Source: Phytomonospora endophytica (GTDB lineage Bacteria; Actinomycetota; Actinomycetes; Mycobacteriales; Micromonosporaceae). Taken from it: a DNA stretch of 64,000 bases. A program made the translations under genes and the position numbers. The notes under the pieces were generated by a model that saw only the letters and a list, made by a program, of their open reading frames with translations, made no database searches and was not told the DNA's origin. The stretch covers positions 14,407-78,406 of the forward strand of contig NZ_JACHGT010000027.1 of NCBI RefSeq assembly GCF_014202425.1, written 5' to 3'. Positions 52,860-61,214 of this stretch are shown piece by piece. Position 1 is the first letter of the stretch; every line of letters starts with the position of its first letter.

Positions 52860-53987
52860 CTACTTGAGCCCCGCGAAGAACTCCCGCACGTCCCCCGCCA
52901 GCAGCTCCGGCTCCTCCAAGGCGGCGAAGTGGCCGCCGCGGTCGACGTCGGTCCAGCGGACGATCGTGTTCTCCGTCTCGGCGTAGCGCCGGATGGCGAC
53001 GTCGTGGGCGAGGACGAGCGCCGCCGTGGGGACGCCGGAGTTCATCTTCGGGGGTCCCCAGGGCCCGTTCTGCGCGTAGCCGACGAAGGCGGCCGACCCG
53101 GCGGTGCCGGTCGCCCAGTACAGCATCCAGTTCGTCAGCAGCCGGTCGCGGCCGAGGATCTCGTCGGGCACGGTCGCGCGCGGGTGCGTCCACTCCCGGA
53201 ACTTGTCCATCAGCCACGCCAGCAGCCCGATCGGCGAGTCCACCAGCCCGTAGGCGAGCGCCTGCGGGCGCGTCGACTGGATCGCGATGTACCCGAACTC
53301 CTCCTGCATGAAGGCCTCGATGCGCGCGACGCGGTCGCGTTCGACGTCGGTGAGGGAGGCGAGCTCGTCCTCGGGCATCGGCAGGGGCGGCATCGGGCCG
53401 GGTCCGCCGTTGGTGTGGACGCCGATGACGCGGCCGGGCGCGATCCGCGCGACCTCCGGCGAGACCGCCCCGCCGATGTCGCCGCCCTGCACGCCGAAGC
53501 GCTCGTACCCGAGCCGCTCCATGAGCGTGATCCAGGCGCGGGCGATGCGGTCGGGGGTCCAGCCCGCCTCGCCGACCGGGCCGGAGAACGCGAACCCGGG
53601 CAGCGACGGGATGACGAGGTGGAAGTCGTCGCGCAGCAGCGGGATGACGTCGAGGAACTCGACGACCGAACCGGGCCAGCCGTGCGTGAGCAGCAGCGGC
53701 GTGGCGTCGGCGCGGGTCGAGCGGACGTGCAGGAAGTGGATGTTCTGCCCGTCGATCTCGGTGGTGAACTGCGGGTGCGCGTTGAGCTCGGCCTCGGCGG
53801 CGCGCCAGTCGTAGGAGTGCCGAAGGTACTCGGCGAGGCCGCGCAGCCACGCCACCGGAACGCCGGTATCCCAGTCGTCGCCGGGGAGGGGCGCGGGCCA
53901 GGTGGCGGCGTCGAGCTTGGCGTTCAGCTCGTCGAGCCGGGCCTGGGGAACGTCGACGCGGAAGGGGCGGATCTCGGTGTTCGTCAT
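52860..53987 (-). CDS. Epoxide hydrolase, copy 2
   Basis: 375 aa, paralogue of the gene at 33345: both open TNTEIR and share [24 protein letters not shown] and HGWPGS. Nucleophile loop VQGGDIGGAV (Asp), catalytic His in [12 protein letters not shown]. The lid region differs (PMPPLPMPEDEL), so substrate range probably differs. Divergent from its WYL regulator at 54041 with the same operator as copy 1. Confidence 0.94.
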   Translation of the reverse strand: MTNTEIRPFRVDVPQARLDELNAKLDAATWPAPLPGDDWDTGVPVAWLRGLAEYLRHSYDWRAAEAELNAHPQFTTEIDGQNIHFLHVRSTRADATPLLLTHGWPGSVVEFLDVIPLLRDDFHLVIPSLPGFAFSGPVGEAGWTPDRIARAWITLMERLGYERFGVQGGDIGGAVSPEVARIAPGRVIGVHTNGGPGPMPPLPMPEDELASLTDVERDRVARIEAFMQEEFGYIAIQSTRPQALAYGLVDSPIGLLAWLMDKFREWTHPRATVPDEILGRDRLLTNWMLYWATGTAGSAAFVGYAQNGPWGPPKMNSGVPTAALVLAHDVAIRRYAETENTIVRWTDVDRGGHFAALEEPELLAGDVREFFAGLK

Positions 53988-54007
53988 GTGTCCAGCCTAA
54001 GGACCTG

Positions 54008-54028
54008 CTAGGACATATTTTGTCCTAG
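54008..54028. promoter_or_regulatory. WYL-regulator operator, copy 2
   Basis: CTAGGACA (54008-54015) and TGTCCTAG (54021-54028) form an inverted repeat with a 5-bp spacer, the GGACA-N5-TGTCC motif of copy 1. Read towards the hydrolase, the direct half-site GTCCTTA follows after 6 bases, ending 10 bases from the ATG, as in copy 1. Confidence 0.75.
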
Positions 54029-54040
54029 GTGAGGGGCAGA

Positions 54041-55003
54041 ATGGAACTCATGTGGGACACCTCCGCACGACTCCTCCGCCTCCTCTCCCTCCTCCAGACC
54101 CCGCGCGACTGGTCGGGCCCCGAACTCGCCGACCGGCTCGGCGTCGACGGGCGCACCGTCCGCCGCGACATCGACAAGCTGCGCGCCCTCGGCTATCCCG
54201 TCCACGCCACGCCCGGCCTGCCCGGTTACCGGCTCGGTGCCGGGGTGAAGATGCCGCCGCTGCTCCTCGACGACGAGGAGGCCGTCGCGGTCACCGTCGG
54301 GCTGCGGACCGCCGCCGGTGGCGGCGTCGCGGGCATCGAGGAGGCGTCTTTGCGGGCGTTGCGGAAACTGGAGCAGCTGCTGCCGTCGCGGCTGCGGCAT
54401 CGCGTCGCCGGGCTCAACGCGGTCACCGTCGCGATGCCCGGCAGCGCCGCCGTCGACCCCGACGTGCTCACCACCGTCGCGGCTGCCGCGCACGCCCACG
54501 AGCAGCTACGCTTCGACTACACCGGCCGCGACGGCGCGGCCGCCCGACGGCGCACCGAACCCCACCGGCTCGTCCACTCCGGCCGCCACTGGTACCTGCT
54601 CGCCTGGGACCTCGACCGTGACGACTGGCGCAACTTCCGCGTCGACCGGATGACCCCGGTGATCCCGGCGGGCCCGAGGTTCGCGCCGCGCGACCTGCCC
54701 GACGACCCCGCCTTCCACGTCTCGCGCGGCATCTCCACCGACGTCTACCGCCACCACGGCGAGTTCCTGCTGCACGTGCCCGTCGCGACCGCCACCGCCG
54801 AAATCCCGCCGACCGTCGGGACCCTCGAAGCCGTCGACGGGGAGTCGTGTCTGCTGCGGGCGGGTGCCAACAACCTCGACGAACTGGCCCTCCACGTGCC
54901 CATGTTCGGGATCCCGTTCACCGTCCTCGGGCCGCCCGAACTGGTCGAGCGCATGCGCGGGCTGGCCGAAATCATGGCGACGGCCGTGCGGTCCGCGGAC
55001 TAG
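54041..55003 (+). CDS. YafY-type HTH/WYL-domain transcriptional regulator (copy 2)
   Basis: 320 aa from ATG 54041 (GAGGGG upstream); ATG 54050 and GTG 54029 are alternatives. HTH: TSARLLRLLSLLQTPRDW, then GVDGRTVRRDIDKLRALGYPV. WYL domain: RHWYLLAWDLDRDDWRNFRVDRM. It is the paralogue of the gene at 32326 and divergent from the hydrolase copy 2. The N-terminus aligns from M-x-x-TSARLL with copy 1, supporting 54050 as an alternative start. Confidence 0.92.
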   Translation: MELMWDTSARLLRLLSLLQTPRDWSGPELADRLGVDGRTVRRDIDKLRALGYPVHATPGLPGYRLGAGVKMPPLLLDDEEAVAVTVGLRTAAGGGVAGIEEASLRALRKLEQLLPSRLRHRVAGLNAVTVAMPGSAAVDPDVLTTVAAAAHAHEQLRFDYTGRDGAAARRRTEPHRLVHSGRHWYLLAWDLDRDDWRNFRVDRMTPVIPAGPRFAPRDLPDDPAFHVSRGISTDVYRHHGEFLLHVPVATATAEIPPTVGTLEAVDGESCLLRAGANNLDELALHVPMFGIPFTVLGPPELVERMRGLAEIMATAVRSAD

Positions 55004-55012
55004 CTTTGCCGC

Positions 55013-55480
55013 ATGCCGATCACCGTTCGCCGTCTGACCACCGCCGACCTCGACGTCGCCAGGACGCTCCGGCTCACCGCGCTCAAGGACGCGCCGACGG
55101 CCTTCCTGTCGACGTACGAGGGCACGGTCACGCGCACCGACGAGGAGTGGCGCTCCTGGATCGAGGCCGTCACGGTCTTCGCGGCCTTCGTCGACGGGAA
55201 ACCCGCCGGGATGGTCGGTGCCGTGCGCGACGAACTGGAGGCCGACGTCACCGAGCTGATCTCGATGTGGGTCGCGCCGGAGGCGCGGGGTGCCCGGCTC
55301 GCGCAGCGGCTGACGGACGCGGTCGTCGAGCACGCGCGCTCGGTGGGCGACAGGGCCGTGCACCTTGAGGTGGTGTGGGGGAACGACGCGGCGGAGGCGG
55401 CGTATCTGCGGTACGGGTTCGCGCACATTCCGGCGCGGAAGGCGGGGCAGCGGGACCGGAGCATGTGGCTGGGGCTTTAG
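55013..55480 (+). CDS. GNAT-family N-acetyltransferase
   Basis: 155 aa. ITVRRLTTADLDVARTLRLTALKDAP at the start and motif A-like ISMWVAPEARGARLAQRLTDAV (the acetyl-CoA loop R/Q-x-x-G-x-G/A variant) identify the GNAT fold; VVWGNDAAEAAYLRYGFA is the motif B region. Substrate unknown. It starts 9 bp after the WYL gene stop and could be co-transcribed with it. Confidence 0.92.
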   Translation: MPITVRRLTTADLDVARTLRLTALKDAPTAFLSTYEGTVTRTDEEWRSWIEAVTVFAAFVDGKPAGMVGAVRDELEADVTELISMWVAPEARGARLAQRLTDAVVEHARSVGDRAVHLEVVWGNDAAEAAYLRYGFAHIPARKAGQRDRSMWLGL

Positions 55481-55489
55481 GGGCGGTCC

Positions 55490-55723
55490 CTAACCTCCCG
55501 CGAACGGGGGCAGCACGTCCACGACCGTGCCCTCCGCGAGTGGGCCGCCGCGGGCGACGACTCCGTCCACGAGGAACGACGACACCGACAGCACGCGTGC
55601 GAGTTCGCCGCCGAACTTCTCGGCGAGGCCGGCGCGGAGAGTGTCGAGGTCGGCGGCGGCCAGGGTCGTCTCGGGCGTCCCGGCGGCCGCGCGGGCGGCG
55701 GCGAAGAAGCGAACGGTCACCAC
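55490..55723 (-). CDS. moaD: MoaD/ThiS-family sulfur carrier
   Basis: 77 aa, the size and pattern of MoaD: TVRFFAAARAAAGTPET start, and LPPFAGG C-terminal double glycine, which is adenylated and thiocarboxylated in molybdopterin synthase. Its start is 7 bp behind the moaA stop, so the two genes form an operon. The large-subunit gene moaE is not in the window. Confidence 0.88.
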   Translation of the reverse strand: MVTVRFFAAARAAAGTPETTLAAADLDTLRAGLAEKFGGELARVLSVSSFLVDGVVARGGPLAEGTVVDVLPPFAGG

Positions 55724-55730
55724 GTCCCCC

Positions 55731-56723
55731 TCACCCCCCGATCGCCGACATCGGCCGGGGCGGTTGCAGGAAGCTGGGATCGTCGATCCCGTGCCCGGGC
55801 TTCTTCGCGAGCATGGCCCCTCTCCACAGCTCGGCGAGTTCCTCGTCGGCCGCGCCCGCGCGCAGGGCCTCCCGCAGGTCCGTCTCGCCGGTCGCGAAGA
55901 GGCAGGCGCGCACCTGCCCGTCGGCGGTGAGGCGCGTTCGGTCGCAGTCCCCGCAGAACGGCCTGGTCACCGAGCCGATGACGCCGACGGTCGCGGGCCC
56001 CCCGTCGACGAGCCATTCCTCGGCGGGGGCGGCGCCGCGGGGCTTCGCCGACGGAGTGAGCGCGTACTTCGAGCGCAGCGCGGCGAGGATCTCCTCGGCG
56101 GTGACCATCTCCTCGCGGCGCCAGCCGTGCTGGGCGTCGAGCGGCATCTGCTCGATGAACCTCAGCCGGTAGTCGCGGTCGAGGGCGAAGGCGAGCAGCT
56201 CGACGGCTTCGTCGTCGTTGACTCCGCGCATCAGCACGGTGTTGATCTTGACCGGGGTGAGGCCCGCGTCGGCGGCGGCGGCGAGGCCGTCGAGAGTCTC
56301 GGACAACCTGTCACGCAGGGAGAGCTGTTTGAAGCGCTCGGGCCGCAGTGTGTCGAGGGAGACGTTGACGCGGTCGAGGCCGGCGGCCCGCAAGGCGGGG
56401 GCGGTCTTGGTCAGCCCGATCCCGTTCGTCGTGATGGATATCTTCGGCCGGGGGTCAAGGCGTGCGGTGCGCTCGACGATGTCGACGAGGCCGGGCCGCA
56501 GGAGCGGCTCCCCGCCGGTGAAGCGCACCTCGCGCACCCCCAGCAGCCCGACGGCGACGCCGACGAGCCGCACCACCTCGTCGTCGGTGAGCAGCGCCGG
56601 CTTGGGCAGCCAGGCGAGCCCTTCGGCGGGCATGCAGTAGGTGCACCGCAGATTGCACCTGTCGGTGAGCGACACGCGCAGGTCCACCGCGGTGCGACCG
56701 TAGCGGTCGGTGAGTCCGGCCAT
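55731..56723 (-). CDS. moaA: GTP 3',8-cyclase MoaA
   Basis: 330 aa from ATG 56723; longer upstream frames run into the divergent promoter. Radical-SAM cluster motif DRCNLRCTYCMPAEG, SAM/GTP segments (RFTGGEPLLRPG, ITTNGIGL), and the C-terminal second cluster region CGDCDRTRLTADGQVRACLF with a terminal GG, essential for activity. It makes cyclic pyranopterin precursor from GTP, first step of molybdenum cofactor synthesis. Operon with moaD. Confidence 0.96.
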   Translation of the reverse strand: MAGLTDRYGRTAVDLRVSLTDRCNLRCTYCMPAEGLAWLPKPALLTDDEVVRLVGVAVGLLGVREVRFTGGEPLLRPGLVDIVERTARLDPRPKISITTNGIGLTKTAPALRAAGLDRVNVSLDTLRPERFKQLSLRDRLSETLDGLAAAADAGLTPVKINTVLMRGVNDDEAVELLAFALDRDYRLRFIEQMPLDAQHGWRREEMVTAEEILAALRSKYALTPSAKPRGAAPAEEWLVDGGPATVGVIGSVTRPFCGDCDRTRLTADGQVRACLFATGETDLREALRAGAADEELAELWRGAMLAKKPGHGIDDPSFLQPPRPMSAIGG

Positions 56724-56834
56724 GCCCCGACGGTAGCTCTCTCCTGTGACAGGTCCCAGCGTGTGCGGTCTTCTCCGCGCGCCCCGCGCGCCATAGGCTA
56801 AGGCGACACGCCGAGACGACAGTGGGGACGCGAC

Positions 56835-59270
56835 GTGGTGACCGGGCGCCTGCGAAAGGTTCTGGACGAGGCCGGTGCGCGCCATCAGCGCGCCGTCGGC
56901 CGGGTGCAGGCGGCCTCGGCCGCCCTCGACCAGGTCGCGGGGGGCGCGGTGATCGCCGACCCCGCCGCCTACGAGGCCGCCGCGGGCCGCATGGCCGCCG
57001 CCGCGACCCGCATCCCCGCCGACGCGCGCTACCTGCGCATCGGTGAGTTCGCCTACGGCTCGCGACGGACCCCGGTGGTCGTCCCCTTCCTCGGCTCGGC
57101 GCACCTGGTGACCGATGTGGACACGCGCGACCCGCGGGTCGCCGACCTCCTCAAAGGCGTCATCCCGCAGCTGTTCACGGGTGCCGACCCGGGTTCGCTG
57201 CGGGTGAGGTGCGTCGACGCGGCCGGGCTCGGCGCGGCTTTCGCGCCGTTCCGGCCCCTCGTCGACGCGGGCGTCCTGAGCGCCCCGATCACCGACCAGA
57301 ACGGCTTTCGCGCGCTACTGGACACCGCCGAGGCGCACGTCCGTTCGCGTCTCCAGGACGGCGCCGAGGGCCCAACGCTGGTCCTCGTGATCGCCTCGGC
57401 GCCCCCGCACAGCAAGGCCGACGCCGAACGTCTCGACGCGCTGGCCCGCAGCGGCGTGGCCGCCGGGGTGCAGCTCATCGCCTGCGGTTTCAGCGGTCTG
57501 GCCGGTGCGGTGCAGGTGTCCATAAGGGAGGGTTACGCCGAGGTCGGCGACGGTCCCGGCGCCGCCTACAGCGCCGACGGCTCCGGCCTCGCCGCCCGCG
57601 TCACGCTCGACCCGGCGCCCGACATCGACGACCTGATCGCCCTCGCGTCGCAGCTGGCCGCGCGCGAGCGCGACGCCCTGCGCATCGGCTTCGCCGATCT
57701 CGTCCCGGCCGAGTTGTGGACCGAACGCGCCGACGAGGGCCTGCGCGCGATCGTCGGCCGTGGCGAGAACGGCCCGGCGGTGCTGTCCTTCGACGACGCG
57801 ACACCGCACTGGCTCGTCGGCGGCCGTACCGGTGGCGGTAAGACGGTCTTCCTGCTCGACGTCCTTTATGGACTGGCCGCGCGCTACTCCCCCGAGGAGC
57901 TCGCGCTGTACCTCCTCGACTTCAAGGAGGGCGTGTCCTTCACCGAGTTCACGCCCAGTGAGCTGGATCCGACGTGGATCCCGCACGCCCGGGCCGTCGG
58001 CGTGGAGTCCGACCGCGAGTACGGTGTCGCCGTCCTGCGCGAGCTGGCCGGGGAGATGACCCGCCGCTCGGTGGCGATGAAGCGCGCCGGTGTGACCCGC
58101 TACGCCCAGCTGCGCAGGCTGAAGCAGGTACCGCGGGTCGTGCTCGTCGTCGACGAGTTCCACGTCCTGTTCCAGGGCAACGACAAGGTCGCGCGCGAGG
58201 CCGTCGCGCTCCTGGAGGATCTGGCCCGCAAGGGCCGCTCCTACGGCATCCACATGGTCCTGGCCAGCCAGACCGTGTCGGGCATCGAGGCGCTGTACAC
58301 CAAGAAGGACTCCATCTTCGGGCAGTTCCCGATGCGGGTCGCCCTGCCGGGAGCCAACTCCGTCCTCGACGTGCTCAACACCGCCGCGGCCGGGCTGCGC
58401 GTCGGTGAGGCGATCGTGAACACCGCCGGCGGCATCCGTGACCACAATGGACTGATCCGCTTCCCCAACGCCCACGACGGATCCGGCACCCTCGACGAGC
58501 TGCGCCACCGCATGTGGGAGCGCCGGGCGCAGGGTTCGCCCCCGCCGCCGGTCTTCGCCGGATACGCCGAACAGCGCCTCGCCGACGACCCGACCTTCGC
58601 GTCGCTGACCGAGACGACCGTGCCGCGCGCGCTGGTCGGCCGGACCGTCGACCTGACCTCCAGCACGGCGGCGGTCTCCCTCGACTCCGGCCCCGGCCGC
58701 CACCTGGCGATCCTGGGCGCCGACCCGCGCGGCGCCGACATTCTCGCCGCCGCCGCCCAGTCCCTGGCGCGCCAGTCGCCCCGGGCGCGTTTCCTGTTCG
58801 CGGCGGCGACCTCGCCCGAACTTGTCGAGGAGACGATCCTCGACATCGCCGGTCGCGGCGTGACCGTCGCCCGGCACCGGATCGGCGACCTCCCGGCCCT
58901 GCTCGACGAACTGTCCGATGAGGACGTCACCGACACCTATCTCATCGGGTTCGGTCTCGACGCGGCCACGCTCGACCGGGCCCAGACCCAGAAACTGTCG
59001 GCGATCCTGCGCCGGGGACCGGCCCGTCGCGTGCACGTCCTGGGCTGGTGGCGGACCCTGCGGCGCTTCGCCGACGACATCGGCGGCTCCAGCGGCCGCG
59101 AGGACGTCGCCTGCGCGGTTGTCCTCAACATCCCCGGCAACGAGTTGACGAGCCACTTCGGACAGTCGGTCGCCGACTGGCAGCCGCGCCCCAACCGCGC
59201 GTTGCTCATCGACCGGCACGCCGACACCCGGACGTTGATCCTGCCCTACAGCGGAGAAGATGACCTATGA
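56835..59270 (+). CDS. FtsK/SpoIIIE-type ATPase, gene 1 of a three-gene cassette
   Basis: 811 aa from GTG 56835 (AGTGGGG upstream; GTG 56838 also possible). Residues 1-300 are unassigned, partly helical (LDEAGARHQRAVGRVQAASA), and include a mixed alpha/beta portion. The FtsK-like ATPase follows: Walker A VGGRTGGGKTVFL (about 328-340), Walker B VVLVVDEFHVLF (about 435-446). A C-terminal portion (from about 600: LAILGADPRGADILAAA) resembles a second, degenerate ATPase lobe. Such layouts occur in HerA/FtsK DNA pumps and in EccC-type secretion motors; DNA translocase or secretion ATPase cannot be separated here. ATGA overlap with gene 2. Confidence 0.85.
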   Translation: MVTGRLRKVLDEAGARHQRAVGRVQAASAALDQVAGGAVIADPAAYEAAAGRMAAAATRIPADARYLRIGEFAYGSRRTPVVVPFLGSAHLVTDVDTRDPRVADLLKGVIPQLFTGADPGSLRVRCVDAAGLGAAFAPFRPLVDAGVLSAPITDQNGFRALLDTAEAHVRSRLQDGAEGPTLVLVIASAPPHSKADAERLDALARSGVAAGVQLIACGFSGLAGAVQVSIREGYAEVGDGPGAAYSADGSGLAARVTLDPAPDIDDLIALASQLAARERDALRIGFADLVPAELWTERADEGLRAIVGRGENGPAVLSFDDATPHWLVGGRTGGGKTVFLLDVLYGLAARYSPEELALYLLDFKEGVSFTEFTPSELDPTWIPHARAVGVESDREYGVAVLRELAGEMTRRSVAMKRAGVTRYAQLRRLKQVPRVVLVVDEFHVLFQGNDKVAREAVALLEDLARKGRSYGIHMVLASQTVSGIEALYTKKDSIFGQFPMRVALPGANSVLDVLNTAAAGLRVGEAIVNTAGGIRDHNGLIRFPNAHDGSGTLDELRHRMWERRAQGSPPPPVFAGYAEQRLADDPTFASLTETTVPRALVGRTVDLTSSTAAVSLDSGPGRHLAILGADPRGADILAAAAQSLARQSPRARFLFAAATSPELVEETILDIAGRGVTVARHRIGDLPALLDELSDEDVTDTYLIGFGLDAATLDRAQTQKLSAILRRGPARRVHVLGWWRTLRRFADDIGGSSGREDVACAVVLNIPGNELTSHFGQSVADWQPRPNRALLIDRHADTRTLILPYSGEDDL

Positions 59271-59908
59271 GCGCCTGGGACGACTACCTCGCCGCCGCAA
59301 GGGATCTGGCCCGCCTGAGGTCCGAGGACACCACGCGCGGCAGTCAGCGGGAGACCTGGGTCGGGGCGCGGCGCGCCGAACTGGCCGAGATCGGCACGAA
59401 CCTGACCCGCCAGCGCACCTCGCTGGAGAACGTCGCGACGGTCGCGCGGATGCCGCTGAAGTTCGAGCCGCAGCCCGCACCGCACCTCGCGGGCGCCGAC
59501 GTCGCCGAGGTCCTGCGCGGTGCCCGCGAGGACGCCGCCGCCGCCGACGCCCTCGTCACCGAGACCGACTACCTCGCGCATCGCCCGCCGCTGTTCCCAC
59601 GCTGGCGCGTCGACGAGCGCAACGCCGTCATCTACGGCGTCTACGCCCTGTTCGGCCTGCTCGTGCAGGTCGGGATCATCGTGGGCGCCTCGGCCGCGGA
59701 GGACACCCTCTCCGGGCGCGGGTGGGTCGCGTTCTGGTGCTTCCTGATCCCGCTGGTCGCCTTCGGTCTGGGGTGGCTGACGATCGGCGTCGCCGGACGT
59801 CCCCGGCTCGGTGACGGCAAACCGGTACGTAACCCCCGGCTCGGCTTGATCGTTTGTCTGAGTACATGGCTGATCGTCTGCCTCATCGGCGGGCAGGTCG
59901 TGTTCTAG
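59267..59908 (+). CDS. Membrane protein, gene 2 of the FtsK-like cassette
   Basis: 213 aa. The first 120 residues are soluble, helical and rich in charged residues (WDDYLAAARDLARLR, LAEIGTNLTRQRTSLENVA), suggesting a coiled coil. Then three membrane helices (VIYGVYALFGLLVQVGIIVGA, WVAFWCFLIPLVAFGLGWL, LIVCLSTWLIVCLIGG). A Pro-rich turn sits between them. Starts 4 bp inside gene 1, so it is probably a membrane partner of the ATPase. No family recognised. Confidence 0.75.
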   Translation: MSAWDDYLAAARDLARLRSEDTTRGSQRETWVGARRAELAEIGTNLTRQRTSLENVATVARMPLKFEPQPAPHLAGADVAEVLRGAREDAAAADALVTETDYLAHRPPLFPRWRVDERNAVIYGVYALFGLLVQVGIIVGASAAEDTLSGRGWVAFWCFLIPLVAFGLGWLTIGVAGRPRLGDGKPVRNPRLGLIVCLSTWLIVCLIGGQVVF

Positions 59909-59925
59909 CCGAGGGGGAACCGTCC

Positions 59926-60186
59926 ATGGTGGACATCGAGAGCGTCAAGGCCCGGCTGCTGGAGTCGGTGCGGCTCATGGAGGGCGCGATCGACCACAGC
60001 ACGCCCGTCATCGACAAGCTCGACGAGGCGGGCGGGCAGCTCGCCGGCGTGACCAAGGGCAGCGGCCACGATCAGGCCGGCGAGGCCCTGACCATGCTCA
60101 ACGGCGCCAAGGACCGCGTCGAGGAAGCGGTGAACCTGGCCCGCGGGGCCATCGACGAGGCCAACGCCTACGCCGAGGCCCTGTAG
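59926..60186 (+). CDS. Small helical protein, gene 3 of the FtsK-like cassette (DUF6244-like)
   Basis: 86 aa from ATG 59926 (GAGGGGG, 8 bases upstream), ATG-to-stop entirely helical: two long amphipathic helices (SVKARLLESVRLMEGAI and AKDRVEEAVNLARGAIDEAN) around a flexible GGQLAGVTKGSGHDQ turn. Size and shape recall WXG100/ESX-like substrates but there is no W-x-G in the turn. It looks closest to a family I remember as DUF6244, unverified. Downstream of gene 2 by 17 bp, so the three are one operon. Confidence 0.75.
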   Translation: MVDIESVKARLLESVRLMEGAIDHSTPVIDKLDEAGGQLAGVTKGSGHDQAGEALTMLNGAKDRVEEAVNLARGAIDEANAYAEAL

Positions 60187-61101
60187 CTAGCGGTATCCCG
60201 TGGTGTCGGCGGGTTTCCCGGCGTCCTGGACCTCGACGATGTAGCGCCAGGCGTCGGGACGGCTGCCGTCGAGGTCGGTGAAGCCGTAGACCCCGGCCAG
60301 TTCACCGCTCGACGTCGACTTCCCGTTCCAGCGCGCGACGTCCGGGTCGGCGGCCAGCGCGGCCGCGGCCCGGCCGACGAAGCGGGGGGTCTCCGAGATC
60401 GCGAAGTGCGGGACCTGGTCGAGGGCGTCGCGCCAGGTCTCCTCGGTGACGCCGAAGTTGTCGAGCATCATCTCCGAACGCATCCAGCCCGGCGTGAGCG
60501 ACAGCGCGGTCGCCCCCAGCGGGCCGATCTCGTGCGCCGTCGCCCAGCCCATCCGGCCGACGGCGCTCTTGGCGATGTCGAAGAAGAAGGAGTTGCGGAA
60601 GTTCGCCCGGTTGTACTCCTCGGTCCCGTCGTTCATCTCGATGACGAGACCGCCGGGACGCTTGAGCAGCAGGGGAAGCAGGAAGTGGCTGGTGATGAGG
60701 TGCGTCTCGATGCCGAGCCGGACGACGCGCAGCCCCTTGTCGAGGTCGTGCTCCCAGAGCCTGTCGGTGAAGCTCCACTTCCCCTCGCCGCCCCAGATGT
60801 TGTTGACGAGGACGTCGAGGTGGCCCTGCTCGGCCTCGACGCGTTCGGCGAGGGCCTTGACCCGCGCCGGTTCCAGATGGTCGACCTGGACGGCGATGCC
60901 CGTGCCGCCCGCCTCGGTGACGGCCTCGGCGGCCTGCTCGATGGTCTCGTCGCGGTCGTACTCGCTGCGCTGATCGCGCGTGCTGCGACCGGTGACGTAG
61001 ACCGTCGCTCCCGCCGCGCCCATCTCGGTCGCGATGCCCTTGCCCGCCCCACGCGTCGCCCCGGCGACCAGGACGACCTTCCCGCTCAATGGCTTGTCCA
61101 T
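60187..61101 (-). CDS. SDR-family protein with an altered active site
   Basis: 304 aa. The cofactor motif AGATRGAGKGIATEMGAAG is intact, as is VNNIWGG in the NNAG position. The active-site tetrad is changed: where relatives have Tyr-x3-Lys the sequence reads SFFFDIAKSAVGRM, i.e. Phe at the Tyr position (codon TTC). The later part (GPLGATALSLTPGWMRSEM) is typical of the family. It may be inactive or use another residue. Convergent with the FtsK-like cassette. Confidence 0.88.
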   Translation of the reverse strand: MDKPLSGKVVLVAGATRGAGKGIATEMGAAGATVYVTGRSTRDQRSEYDRDETIEQAAEAVTEAGGTGIAVQVDHLEPARVKALAERVEAEQGHLDVLVNNIWGGEGKWSFTDRLWEHDLDKGLRVVRLGIETHLITSHFLLPLLLKRPGGLVIEMNDGTEEYNRANFRNSFFFDIAKSAVGRMGWATAHEIGPLGATALSLTPGWMRSEMMLDNFGVTEETWRDALDQVPHFAISETPRFVGRAAAALAADPDVARWNGKSTSSGELAGVYGFTDLDGSRPDAWRYIVEVQDAGKPADTTGYR

Positions 61102-61214
61102 GGGTCGACACTGTCATGAGATCTTGACAGTTCCGGTCAGGAATTCGCCGACGGGCCACCTGGATTCGGCTGTTGGCCCGATCACGTCCCGACAGCGGCG
61201 ACCGGGAGGCGTTC

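Noticed and set aside
57315-59219. 634-codon minus-strand frame across the FtsK-like gene
   Set aside because: Antisense shadow of a conserved ATPase.
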